Part shown: piece after piece, positions 1 through 11,006 of the stretch
Layout of the letters: each line of letters starts with the position of its first letter
Numbering within the stretch: position 1 is the stretch's first letter
DNA from: Ferrigenium kumadai
GTDB taxonomy: Bacteria > Pseudomonadota > Gammaproteobacteria > Burkholderiales > Gallionellaceae
Reading direction: 5' to 3'
Length of the DNA stretch: 64,000 nucleotides
Assembly (NCBI RefSeq): GCF_018324385.1
Contig: NZ_AP019536.1
Location: forward strand, 1-64,000
Position numbers and translations under genes: made by a program
The notes under the pieces: model-generated
The model's input: only the letters and a program-made list of their open reading frames with translations
The model's database searches: none
Told to the model about the DNA's origin: nothing

Positions 1-1362
1 ATGCAGGATATTTCTTTTTGGGATACATGCCTCCGCTCGTTCGAAAAGAGCCTGCCGCCGCAACAATACAATTCCTGGATCAAACCCTTGGTGCTCAAAA
101 GCGAAAATGGCTCGCTGATTCTGACTGCGCCTAACAGCTTCACACTGAAACTCGTCCAGGAACGGTTCATGCCGGAAATCAACAGGCAGGCTAGCCTTGC
201 CTACTCGCATGTTCCACCCTTCGAATTCCGCATTATCGAATCGGATCCGGCAAACAAACCGCAAGAGGCTGCCACCCCAAAAAAGGTCGCACCGCCAACT
301 ACGGTAGACAGCAAACCCAAGAGCGAGTCCTCATTTCGCGGCTACGGCAAGCTCAATCCTAGCCTGACTTTTGATAATTTCGTTACCGGCAAAGCCAACC
401 AACTTGCCTTTGCCGCTGCCACCCAAGTTGCGGAGTTACCGGGAGCGTCCTACAACCCCCTCTTTATCTATGGTGGGGTCGGCTTAGGAAAGACCCACTT
501 GGTCCAGGCGATCGGAAACCAGGTTCGCGCCAACAATCCGCAGGCAAAAATTTGTTACATGCACGCTGAACGCTACGTTTCCGATGTAGTGCGCGCTTAC
601 CAATCGAACAAGTTCGAGGAATTTAAACAATACTACCACTCGCTCGATATCTTGTTGATCGACGATATCCAGTTCTTTGCCGGTAAGGCCAAAACCCAGG
701 AAGAGTTCTTTTACGCGTTCAACACGCTGATTGATTCCCATAAACAGGTCATCCTGACCAGCGACACCTTTCCCAAGGAAATTTCCGGGCTTGAAAGCCG
801 ATTGGTATCGCGTTTCGGCTGGGGGCTTACGGTGGCAATTGAGCCGCCTGAATTGGAAATGCGGGTCGCCATCCTGTTGAAAAAAGCCAGCCTGGGTGGT
901 TATGTGCTCGACGAAGCGGTGGCTTTCTTTATTGCGAAACACGTCAACTCAAACGTTCGAGAATTGGAAGGTGCGCTGAAACGGGTTGAGGCGTATGCCA
1001 AATTCCACCGTCGCGCAATCACCGTCGAAACCGCCAAAGAAGCGCTCAAAGACATTCTGATTGCGCAAAGTCGCCAGATTTCCATAGAAAATATCCAGAA
1101 AACAGTAGCTGATTACTACCGAATCAAGCTGGTGGATATGCTTTCAAAAAAGAGAACCCGCAACCTTACCCGTCCAAGACAAATGGCTATGTCGCTGGCC
1201 CGCGAGATCACAAGCATGAGTTTACCCGAGATCGGCCACGCTTTCGGCGGCAAGGATCATTCGACCGTTATTCATGCTTGCAAGACCGTGGAATCGCTCA
1301 AGGCCGAAGATACGACAATCGATGCGGATTACAAGATTCTTCTACAGACTTTACGGGGATAA
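1..1362 (+). CDS. dnaA: Chromosomal replication initiator protein DnaA
   Basis: Binds DnaA boxes at oriC, melts the origin and loads the DnaB helicase. At 453 residues it is the usual length. The N-terminal interaction domain is followed by a Pro/Lys-rich linker (about 80-115). The AAA+ domain has Walker A GGVGLGKT at 158-165 and Walker B with D221-D222 in LLIDDIQFF. The C-terminal DNA-binding domain carries the DnaA signature GGKDHSTVIHACK starting near 416. The ATG is the first base of the window, so promoter and ribosome-binding site are not visible. It is followed by dnaN and gyrB, the standard origin-proximal order. Family assignment is certain. Confidence 0.98.
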   Translation: MQDISFWDTCLRSFEKSLPPQQYNSWIKPLVLKSENGSLILTAPNSFTLKLVQERFMPEINRQASLAYSHVPPFEFRIIESDPANKPQEAATPKKVAPPTTVDSKPKSESSFRGYGKLNPSLTFDNFVTGKANQLAFAAATQVAELPGASYNPLFIYGGVGLGKTHLVQAIGNQVRANNPQAKICYMHAERYVSDVVRAYQSNKFEEFKQYYHSLDILLIDDIQFFAGKAKTQEEFFYAFNTLIDSHKQVILTSDTFPKEISGLESRLVSRFGWGLTVAIEPPELEMRVAILLKKASLGGYVLDEAVAFFIAKHVNSNVRELEGALKRVEAYAKFHRRAITVETAKEALKDILIAQSRQISIENIQKTVADYYRIKLVDMLSKKRTRNLTRPRQMAMSLAREITSMSLPEIGHAFGGKDHSTVIHACKTVESLKAEDTTIDADYKILLQTLRG

Positions 1363-1387
1363 AATGCGGGATTTTGTGTAGACAAAT

Positions 1388-1454
1388 TGTTGATAACTTA
1401 ACTCGCAACAACAACAAGAAAAGTTATTCACATTGGCGGTATTGATTATCAACA
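1388..1454. promoter_or_regulatory. Cluster of DnaA-box-like sites between dnaA and dnaN
   Basis: The 199-base gap between dnaA and dnaN is AT-rich and holds three 9-mers resembling the DnaA box TTATNCACA: TGTTGATAA at 1388-1396 (reverse strand), TTATTCACA at 1424-1432 and TTATCAACA at 1446-1454. The second is an exact TTATNCACA match and the other two differ at one position. The rest of the gap (about 1490-1560) is a T/A-rich stretch leading to the dnaN ribosome-binding site. This may be part of oriC or an autoregulatory region; the sequence upstream of dnaA, another common origin location, lies outside the window. Confidence 0.55.
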
Positions 1455-1561
1455 GCAATTCAGACGGTTTTATTGTTCAGCATCTCACTGTATCGAATGG
1501 TTTTTTTTAGTTGTTAACACAATTTGAGAACACTAATTAGTCTTTATTAAGGATTTATATT

Positions 1562-2668
1562 ATGTTTATTGAGAAAGTCGAAAAAGAAACCATCCTCAAG
1601 CCACTACAGGTTGTTATCGGTATCGTTGAACGCAAACAGACTTTACCGATACTTTCGAACGTCCTGATCGAGAACCAGGATGGCAAGATGCGTTTCACTG
1701 CGACCGACCTTGAGATACAGATCACTACGGCTATTGATATCGGTACTGGCAGCAGCAAGACTTCGGCAATCACCGTTGGAGGCAAGAAATTCCAGGAAAT
1801 CTTGCGCGTCCTACCCGACCAGAGCAAGGTCACCATCGAAACCAAGGAAAACAAGGCTCAGATCAAGACCAACAAGAGCCGATTCAGTCTGCAAACTTTG
1901 CCGGCGCAAGACTTTCCCAAACTGAACAGCCAACTGGACAGCGCCAGAAAGATCGTATTACCTCAGAAAGAACTGAAGAACCTGCTTTTCTCAGTGCAGT
2001 ATGCGATGGCGCAACAGGATGTGCGTTACTACCTCAATGGCGTCCTGTTGATTGTCGAAGGTGATAAGCTGCGTGCAGTTGCTACCGACGGCCATCGTTT
2101 GGCTTACAACGCAGGCACAATTGAAGGCAATTACGACAAGCAAGAAATCATTCTGCCTCGCAAGGCTGTAGTAGAACTTTCCAAACTGTTGGCTGACAGC
2201 GATGACACGGTAGAACTGGAATTCTCAACCCAGCAGGTAAAAGCGAGTTTTTCCGGTATTACTTTGATTACAAAGGTTATTGACGGAAAGTTCCCGGACT
2301 ATGAGCGCGTTATTCCGAAGTACACCAATCACCTCAACCTGGAACGCATGGTCATCCTGCAGGCTTTGCAACGCGCAGCAATCCTTTCAAACGAGAAATT
2401 CCGCGGCGTACGTTTCGTTCTGACCGAGAAGAACCTTCGCATCATCAGCAGCAACAGCGAACAGGAAGAAGCGCAGGAAGAGATAGAGACTGATTACCAC
2501 GGTGAAGGTCTGGACATTGGCTTCAACGTCAACTACCTGCTGGACGGACTGAATAACATTGGCAGCAGCACCGCCATTTTCTCGTTCGGCGATCCGAACA
2601 GCAGTATCCTGATGACGACACCGGACAACCAGGAATTCCGCTACGTCGTCATGCCAATGCGAATTTAA
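1562..2668 (+). CDS. dnaN: DNA polymerase III beta subunit (sliding clamp)
   Basis: Ring-shaped processivity clamp that tethers DNA polymerase III and other repair and replication proteins to DNA. The 368 residues match the family length and the three repeated clamp domains. The C-terminus ends in the typical YVVMPMRI motif. The ATG at 1562 follows AAGGA at about 8 bases. It lies between dnaA and gyrB, with a parS-like site directly after its stop codon. Confidence 0.98.
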   Translation: MFIEKVEKETILKPLQVVIGIVERKQTLPILSNVLIENQDGKMRFTATDLEIQITTAIDIGTGSSKTSAITVGGKKFQEILRVLPDQSKVTIETKENKAQIKTNKSRFSLQTLPAQDFPKLNSQLDSARKIVLPQKELKNLLFSVQYAMAQQDVRYYLNGVLLIVEGDKLRAVATDGHRLAYNAGTIEGNYDKQEIILPRKAVVELSKLLADSDDTVELEFSTQQVKASFSGITLITKVIDGKFPDYERVIPKYTNHLNLERMVILQALQRAAILSNEKFRGVRFVLTEKNLRIISSNSEQEEAQEEIETDYHGEGLDIGFNVNYLLDGLNNIGSSTAIFSFGDPNSSILMTTPDNQEFRYVVMPMRI

Positions 2669-2669
2669 A

Positions 2670-5132
<2,463 letters not shown>

Positions 5133-5169
5133 GTTATAAGTCCTCAGAACAGGTGAAAAAATTCTCACC

Positions 5170-5205
5170 AAAGAAAATGGCCACGTATTCGTGGCCATTT
5201 TCTTT
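5170..5205. terminator. Rho-independent terminator after gyrB
   Basis: A 16-base inverted repeat (AAAGAAAATGGCCACG / CGTGGCCATTTTCTTT) with a 4-base loop ends in a T-rich arm 38 bases after the gyrB stop. The A-rich left arm makes it potentially bidirectional. From here to 5380 I see no supported gene, only AT-rich sequence likely to hold the promoter of the next gene. Confidence 0.85.
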
Positions 5206-5392
5206 GATGCCAGCAAACATAATCTGCGGCAAATGTGTCGTTGGCGAAAAAATACCCGAAATTATGTATTGAATCTCGAGTTCAGCAGTCGCAAGCTTTA
5301 CCTTCGCAAAGCGGCATAAATTTGGGAGTGCAACCAGTGAGATGCTGAAATTCTGGATTCCCATTTGCCGGAATGATGGAAGGAGCTAACGA

Positions 5393-6001
5393 ATGAACAC
5401 CGACATGACCGGGATGTTATGGCATGACCTGGATATTTTCCTGCTCATTGGTGCATTATCTGGGGTGGTGCTGGGTCTGATTATGATTTCCAGACCACAA
5501 ATTTTGCCGAACATCAATCGGGTGGCGAATCGCTGGATTTCCATGCGTCATGTCGACCGTGCGCTGGACCAGAGCATCAGTATCGACTACTGGTTCTATC
5601 GACATCATCGACCGCTGGGCATACTGGTTATCCTCGGGGCGAGCTACCTTCTTGTATATTTTGGTTTCTTGTTCGACAAGGAATCCGCCTTGCACGGCTT
5701 GGCGGGCTATGTCCCAATCACGCTGTTGGATGGGTTGCTGGATGCTTTGGTGCTTGCTTCGTTGGTTGGTGCCATGATTGCGCTGGTTGTTGGTCTACTT
5801 CTCTGGCTCTATCCCAACCTGTTGCATGGCGTAGAAAAAGTGGGCAATCGATGGGTGTCTTCTCGTCGCGCCACCAAAGTATTGAATGTACCGCATGATC
5901 AAGTGGATAGCTTTGTAGAGCACCATACGCGATTAACCGGCTGGTTGCTATTGCTGGGAAGTGCTTATCTGTTCACGGCCATGATTAGTTTATTGGTATA
6001 G
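5393..6001 (+). CDS. Four-helix membrane protein with internal duplication, unknown function
   Basis: I do not recognise the family. The 202-residue protein has four hydrophobic segments near 15-33, 74-94, 113-139 and 182-202. The two halves resemble each other: residues about 14-94 and 117-202 share a hydrophobic helix, then N-RVANRWISMR versus VGNRWVSSRR, a 25-30-residue polar stretch, and a second helix (LVILGASYLL versus LLLLGSAYLF). The pattern suggests an ancient tandem duplication of a two-helix unit. AGGAG at 5381-5385 sits 7 bases before the ATG. It stands alone after the gyrB terminator. No catalytic or ligand motif is visible, so function is unassigned. Confidence 0.8.
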   Translation: MNTDMTGMLWHDLDIFLLIGALSGVVLGLIMISRPQILPNINRVANRWISMRHVDRALDQSISIDYWFYRHHRPLGILVILGASYLLVYFGFLFDKESALHGLAGYVPITLLDGLLDALVLASLVGAMIALVVGLLLWLYPNLLHGVEKVGNRWVSSRRATKVLNVPHDQVDSFVEHHTRLTGWLLLLGSAYLFTAMISLLV

Positions 6002-6179
6002 CCCTTGCGTCGATATCAATTTTGCACGAGCATGCTTGGAAAGAAGCAATAAGGACGAGCCTGGGAAAAAGACGATCTCATGAAGAAAGACTTTGAAAAT
6101 TCATTTATAGATGAATCAAGCCCCTTTGGCTGTTACATTAAGGCTAGCGGTTTCCTGGCAATTCAATTGGGAGAGGCTG

Positions 6180-6665
6180 ATGCTCAATGATGATATCGAG
6201 GCACGTGAGAAGTTTCTTTTCACTTTGAATTGGCTGTTGGCAGTAACGAAGCGCCATTCTGGCAACCTTCAGTTTTGTTTGGCCCATATCAATTTCGAAA
6301 ATCCCAGGATCCTTGGTGAGACTTACGGCGCACAAAAAGCGTCCCACAAACTTGACGAGGTTTCGCATTTCTTGCGGAAAACGTTTCGCAAGACCGACTT
6401 GGTGGCGCGTGACGGAGGGGATTTCTGGATTTTGGTGCCTTACACTCCGCCGGAAGAGAAACTTTTCGACAAGATTAAGTACATCATCGAAATTGCTTCG
6501 CAAGGCGGCCTACAGATAGTGGAACGCGATATTTCCATTTTTCCGTTGTCCCAGCACGCAATTGAGCACTGCGAAGATTGCACGGCTTTGGATTTTCTTT
6601 CCTATCTCAAGAAAAACCATATCTCCCTTGCGAGCCGTGAGATTTCATTGCCGCACAGTGAGTAG
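6180..6665 (+). CDS. Degenerate GGDEF-like domain protein
   Basis: This 161-residue soluble protein resembles a single GGDEF (diguanylate cyclase-type) domain. The segment RKTDLVARDGGDFWILVP lines up with the active-site hairpin, but the GGDEF core reads GGDFW (residues 79-83), replacing the catalytic E/F. The preceding helix (GAQKASHKLDEVSHFLRKTF) also fits the fold. It is therefore probably not an active cyclase and may bind a ligand or partner. I chose the ATG at 6180, which has GGGAGAGG just upstream; an in-frame ATG at 6111 has no ribosome-binding site. No output or sensor domain is attached. Assignment rests on one motif. Confidence 0.6.
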   Translation: MLNDDIEAREKFLFTLNWLLAVTKRHSGNLQFCLAHINFENPRILGETYGAQKASHKLDEVSHFLRKTFRKTDLVARDGGDFWILVPYTPPEEKLFDKIKYIIEIASQGGLQIVERDISIFPLSQHAIEHCEDCTALDFLSYLKKNHISLASREISLPHSE

Positions 6666-6745
6666 CAAATAAAAACAGGCAAACTCAATATTCTGGCAAT
6701 TTTTGCTGGCTATCTTACGTAGAACATGAATGAAGCCAGTAAATA

Positions 6746-6768
6746 CGGGGCTTGCGGAGCATGCCCCG
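6746..6768. other. GC-rich hairpin in the gap downstream of topA
   Basis: CGGGGC at 6746-6751 pairs with GCCCCG at 6763-6768 around an 11-base loop that can pair further (TGC/GCA). It lies between the end of the GGDEF-like gene and the end of topA, two genes converging here. Neither strand has a clear T-run after the stem, so a terminator role is possible but not shown. Confidence 0.4.
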
Positions 6769-6836
6769 CCAAAACGCGCCATAAGCGATTATCGGAGGTG
6801 CGGTAAGGGTAAGCCTAGGCCTAGGCCCCAAAATCC

Positions 6837-9437
6837 CTAGGCTTTGCTCTTGGTGGTCTTCTTGGCCGCGGGCTTCTTCGCGGCTGGTTTGGCTGCCACT
6901 TTCGTCGCAGTCTTCGCCTTGGTTGTTGCGGTCTTCTTGGAGGTAGTCGTCTTTGTCGCAGTCTTGGCTGCCGGTTTCTTCGCTGCCTTCGCTTTTCCTG
7001 TCCCTCCTTTCGCGGCTTTGGCAGCGATTAGTTCCAGTGCTTGTTCCAGCGTGATGTCGTCCGGAGAAACGTCCTTGGGCAGCGTAGCATTGACCTTGCC
7101 GTGGCGGGCATAAGGGCCGTAACGGCCGCTGCAGATTTCTACGGGAGCCTTGTCGTCCGGGTGTTCGCCCAACGTGCGCAGCACGGCGTTGCCGGCCTTG
7201 GCTTGTGCCAGCAACTCCACTGCCCTGTCCAGTCCGATGTCGAAGATGCTGTCGCTGCGCGGTATGGACTTGAACTTGCCGTCGTGTCCGATGTAGGGGC
7301 CGAAGCGGCCGATGTTGACGATGACCTTCTTACCAGTCTCGGGGTGCGCGCCGAGTTCGCGCGGTAGCGACAGCAGCTTCAGCGCGGTGCCGAGGTCAGC
7401 CTGTTCCAGCGGCAATTCCTTGGGCCAGGAGACGCGCTTAGGCTTGGTCTTCTCGCCTTCGATCACTTCGCCGAGCTGCACATAGTAGCCGTAAGGGCCG
7501 CGCAGCAGCAATACAACCTGGTTTGTTTCGGGGTGTGTGCCCAGTTCCTTGCGCGCCTCGCCTGCATCCTCTTCGCCGCCGAGACTGCGGGTGTAGTCGC
7601 ACTCGGGATAGCCGGTGCAGCCGATGAAGCTGCCGCGCTTGCCGAGCCGCTTAGATAAGGGCTTGCCGCATTTCGGGCAGGTCTCCTCCAGTATCTCTGT
7701 GCCGGGGCGGTCGACGTCTTTTTTGTCAGCGATGAGCTTGTTGAAGCCCTGCCAGAATTCGTCCAGTACGGGGATCCAGTCGCGCTTGCCTTCCGAAACC
7801 TCATCCAGCTCGTCTTCGAGATTGGCGGTGAAGCCGTAATCGACATAGCGCGTGAAATGCTCGGTGAGGAACTTGTTGACCACGCGACCCACGTCGGTGG
7901 GCATGAACCGCTTCTTTTCGAGCGTAGCGTATTCGCGCGCCTGCAGCGTGGAGATGATGGTGGCGTAAGTGGAGGGGCGGCCGATGCCGTACTCTTCCAG
8001 GGACTTGACCAGGCTGGCTTCGGAGAAGCGCGGCGGTGGCTGGGTAAAGTGCTGTTCGCCGTAGAGCTTGTCCAGGGGCAGTACGTCTCCCTCGGCCAGT
8101 GGCGGCAGCTTGCCGCCCTCTTCCTCCTCGGCGTCGTCAACGTCTTCCATGTACACGCCGATGAAGCCGGGAAACACCAGGGTTTGGCCGGATGCGCGGA
8201 ACAGCGTGTCATCGCCGCCCAAGCGGATGTCGGCGCTGACGGTATCGTATCGTGCCGGCGCCATCTGGCATGCAAGTGTGCGTTTCCATATCATCTCGTA
8301 CAGACGAGCCTGGTCGGCGGTGAGATGGGCGCGGATGCTGTCCGGCGTGCGCAGGATCGAGGTCGGGCGAATAGCCTCGTGCGATTCCTGCGCGTTCTTG
8401 GTTTTGCTCTTATAGGCAGGCTGTGTGCTTGGCAGATAATCGGCCGAGAAGTTGTCGCGGATGTAACCGCGGATCTCTTCTACCGCTTCCTTGGCCAACG
8501 ACACCGAGTCAGTACGCATGTAGGAGATCAGACCGATGGTCTGGCCGCCGATGTCCACGCCCTCGTACAGCGACTGCGCGGTGCGCATGGTGCGCTCGGA
8601 GGTCATGCCGAGCTTGCGCACGGCTTCCTGTTGCAGCGTGGACGTGGTGAACGGTGCGGCGGCATGACGCTGCTTGCCCCTTTTTTCGACACGAACCACC
8701 TTCGGCGGCAGTTTGGCGTCGTTCAGTTTAGCCTGGATCGCATCGTATTCGGCTTGGCTGCCGATACTGAGCTGCTCCAGTTTCTTGCCCTGGTACTGGA
8801 ACAACTTGGCGGTGAACGGGATGCTGTGCTTCTGGCTGTCCAGATGCACGGTCCAGTATTCCTGGCTCCTGAACTTCTCGATTTCCAGTTCGCGCTCGAC
8901 GATCAGGCGCAATGCTGGGCTCTGCACGCGACCGGCCGACAGTCCGGGGCGGATCTTGCGCCACAGCAGCGGTGAGAGATTGAAGCCGACGAGATAATCC
9001 AGCGCGCGCCTAGCCTGCTGCGCATTCACCAGCGGCAGTGAGATTTCGCGAGGATGAGCGACCGCTTCTTGTACCGCGGATTGGGTGATCTCGTAGAACA
9101 CCACGCGCTTCATGTTCTTGCCTTTGAGCGCGCGTTTGCCTTTCAGCAACTCGGCGATATGCCAAGCGATGGCTTCCCCTTCGCGGTCCGGGTCGGGGGC
9201 CAGCAGGATGTTGTCGGCCTCGGCCGCCGCTTTGGCGATGGCATCGACATGCTTGGCGTTGCGTGCGATGGTCTCGTACTGCATGGCGAAATTGTTTTCG
9301 GGGTCGACCGCGCCGGTCTTGGGCACGAGGTCGCGCACGTGTCCGTAGGATGCGAGCACTTCGAAATCCTTGCCCAAGTATTTCTTGAGCGTTTTGGCCT
9401 TGGCCGGGGATTCGACGATGAGAAGGTTGGTTGCCAT
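6837..9437 (-). CDS. topA: DNA topoisomerase I
   Basis: Type IA topoisomerase that relaxes negative supercoils. The TOPRIM domain begins at LLIVESPAKAKTLKKYLG, with the acidic motif DPDREGEA at about 82-89. The catalytic tyrosine is Y306 in SYMRTDS. One zinc ribbon is visible (C587, C590, C607, C613), followed by further topoisomerase C-terminal repeats. The last 60 residues (about 808-866) are a low-complexity Lys/Ala/Thr tail, likely a nonspecific DNA-binding extension. It is followed on the same strand by genes reading smg, dprA and LysM further upstream, giving transcription order LysM-dprA-smg-topA. Confidence 0.98.
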   Translation of the reverse strand: MATNLLIVESPAKAKTLKKYLGKDFEVLASYGHVRDLVPKTGAVDPENNFAMQYETIARNAKHVDAIAKAAAEADNILLAPDPDREGEAIAWHIAELLKGKRALKGKNMKRVVFYEITQSAVQEAVAHPREISLPLVNAQQARRALDYLVGFNLSPLLWRKIRPGLSAGRVQSPALRLIVERELEIEKFRSQEYWTVHLDSQKHSIPFTAKLFQYQGKKLEQLSIGSQAEYDAIQAKLNDAKLPPKVVRVEKRGKQRHAAAPFTTSTLQQEAVRKLGMTSERTMRTAQSLYEGVDIGGQTIGLISYMRTDSVSLAKEAVEEIRGYIRDNFSADYLPSTQPAYKSKTKNAQESHEAIRPTSILRTPDSIRAHLTADQARLYEMIWKRTLACQMAPARYDTVSADIRLGGDDTLFRASGQTLVFPGFIGVYMEDVDDAEEEEGGKLPPLAEGDVLPLDKLYGEQHFTQPPPRFSEASLVKSLEEYGIGRPSTYATIISTLQAREYATLEKKRFMPTDVGRVVNKFLTEHFTRYVDYGFTANLEDELDEVSEGKRDWIPVLDEFWQGFNKLIADKKDVDRPGTEILEETCPKCGKPLSKRLGKRGSFIGCTGYPECDYTRSLGGEEDAGEARKELGTHPETNQVVLLLRGPYGYYVQLGEVIEGEKTKPKRVSWPKELPLEQADLGTALKLLSLPRELGAHPETGKKVIVNIGRFGPYIGHDGKFKSIPRSDSIFDIGLDRAVELLAQAKAGNAVLRTLGEHPDDKAPVEICSGRYGPYARHGKVNATLPKDVSPDDITLEQALELIAAKAAKGGTGKAKAAKKPAAKTATKTTTSKKTATTKAKTATKVAAKPAAKKPAAKKTTKSKA

Positions 9438-9451
9438 GCGTGAGACTTAAA

Positions 9452-9907
9452 TTAATGTAGTTGGGTGGAATGTATCGGAGAGAGCAGCTCCTCGACCAGC
9501 AAGGGGTCGAGATGCTGATGGCGGTTCCACAACACCATCAGCATGATCAGCTTGAGCTTGTCCACGCCAAGGCTCTCCTGTTGCAGCGCGACGGCGCGGT
9601 CGAGGACCATTTCGCGTTCGACGGCGGAGATCATGTGCTGCTGTTCGGCGAAAACCAGGAACTGGCGCGCCTCGTCGCCGAGGCGCTGTTTTTCAAGCTC
9701 GGCGAAACAGCGGACGCCGTTATGCCGCAGATCTGCCGGGTAGTTGTCCGGGGTCTGCTGTTGTAGCGCGGACAACCAAGTCAGCGCGTCACTGATCTCT
9801 TCCTCTTCGAAACCGGCCGCGGAAAGCTTGCGCGACAGCTTGTCCGGCTCGGGATAGCTACCCGCGTCGAAATAGCTTTCGAACAGATACATCAGGATTT
9901 CAAACAT
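9452..9907 (-). CDS. smg: Smg family protein (DUF494)
   Basis: A 151-residue protein starting MFEILMYLFESYFD, the conserved opening of the Smg/DUF494 family. In proteobacteria this gene regularly sits next to dprA and topA, as here: its stop is 14 bases from the topA start and its start 22 bases from the end of dprA. The family is acidic and soluble; its molecular role is not established. No catalytic motif is visible. Confidence 0.93.
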   Translation of the reverse strand: MFEILMYLFESYFDAGSYPEPDKLSRKLSAAGFEEEEISDALTWLSALQQQTPDNYPADLRHNGVRCFAELEKQRLGDEARQFLVFAEQQHMISAVEREMVLDRAVALQQESLGVDKLKLIMLMVLWNRHQHLDPLLVEELLSPIHSTQLH

Positions 9908-9929
9908 GGTTTAGGCTAAATAATTTGTT

Positions 9930-11006
9930 TTAATGAATGCGTTGGTACTGGCCGCCGGGCAGCACGCTGATGCGCCCTTCCAGCTCGAGCGTCAACAGCA
10001 TGGCGGATAGCTCGGCCATCGTCAAGCCGCAGCGCGCGACTAGGGTGTCGATATCCACCGGATCGAAGCCGAGATGATCGAGCAGCCCGGAGTTCTCGCC
10101 CAGGGGCTTTGCTTCTTGCGCGGATGCGACGATCTGGCCGCCCAACTCCTCGAGGATATCCTGCGCGGCTTCGACCAGTTTCGCGCCCTGTTTTATCAGC
10201 GCGTGGCAGCCCTTGCTTTGCGGCGCATGGATCGAGCCGGGGATGGCGAACACGTCCCTTCCCTGTTCCGATGCCAACCGCGCGGTGATCAGCGAGCCGC
10301 TTTGCAGTCCAGCCTCAACCACCAGGCAGCCGATGCTCATGCCGCTGATAAGGCGGTTGCGGCGCGGGAAGTTAGCCGCCAGCGGAGGCGTGCCGAGCGG
10401 AAATTCCGAAATCAGCGTGCCCTGTGCAGCGAGCGCGTGGGCGAGGTCGCGGTTCGCCGCGGGATAAACCTTGTCCAGTCCGGTGCCGACAATGGCGATG
10501 CTGCTGCCCTGTCCTTGTAGCGCGCCGCGATGCGCGGCCGCGTCAATGCCGTGCGCCATGCCGCTGACGATACAAAGGCCAGCTTCACTGAGCGAACGGG
10601 CGAAGGCTTCGGCGTTATGGATGCCCTGCGGTGTGGCACTGCGGCTGCCGACCACCGCCAGCGCGGAACGGTTGAGCAGGTCAAGTCGCCCTTTCACGTA
10701 GAGCAGCAGCGGCGGATCGGGGATGTTAAGCAGGGCTTGCGGATAATCGCCGTCGGCGAGGGTGACGACATGGTTGTTGCCATCCTGCAGCCAGCCCAGC
10801 GTCGGAGCAAGGGTGTCATTTGTTATGCCCTTGGCGATCTCGGCGGCAACATCCGCCTTGACGATGGCCTTGAGCGAGCCGGTGGATGCGGCGAACACCG
10901 CTTCGGGCGAGCCGAATTCCTTCAGCAGGCGGCAAGCGCTCTCACCGCCCAAGCCCCGCGTCAGACTCAGTGCCAGCCAAGCCTTGAGCGAAGCGTCGGA
11001 GGGCAT
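9930..11006 (-). CDS. dprA: DNA processing protein DprA
   Basis: Loads RecA onto incoming single-stranded DNA during natural transformation. At 358 residues it is full length. The Rossmann-like core shows GSRSATPQG near 120 and SGMAHGIDAAAHRGAL near 148-163, and NFPRRNRLISGMS further on. A C-terminal winged-helix-like region covers about 300-358. Its start codon overlaps the stop of the LysM gene by one base (TGATG), so the two are translationally linked. Together with the type IV pilus genes at 25-32 kb it hints at competence, but no other com genes except comM are in the window. Confidence 0.97.
   Translation of the reverse strand: MPSDASLKAWLALSLTRGLGGESACRLLKEFGSPEAVFAASTGSLKAIVKADVAAEIAKGITNDTLAPTLGWLQDGNNHVVTLADGDYPQALLNIPDPPLLLYVKGRLDLLNRSALAVVGSRSATPQGIHNAEAFARSLSEAGLCIVSGMAHGIDAAAHRGALQGQGSSIAIVGTGLDKVYPAANRDLAHALAAQGTLISEFPLGTPPLAANFPRRNRLISGMSIGCLVVEAGLQSGSLITARLASEQGRDVFAIPGSIHAPQSKGCHALIKQGAKLVEAAQDILEELGGQIVASAQEAKPLGENSGLLDHLGFDPVDIDTLVARCGLTMAELSAMLLTLELEGRISVLPGGQYQRIH

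Noticed and set aside
5134-5364. 76-codon minus-strand frame in the gap after gyrB
   Set aside because: It overlaps the terminator hairpin, has no ribosome-binding site and no recognisable features.
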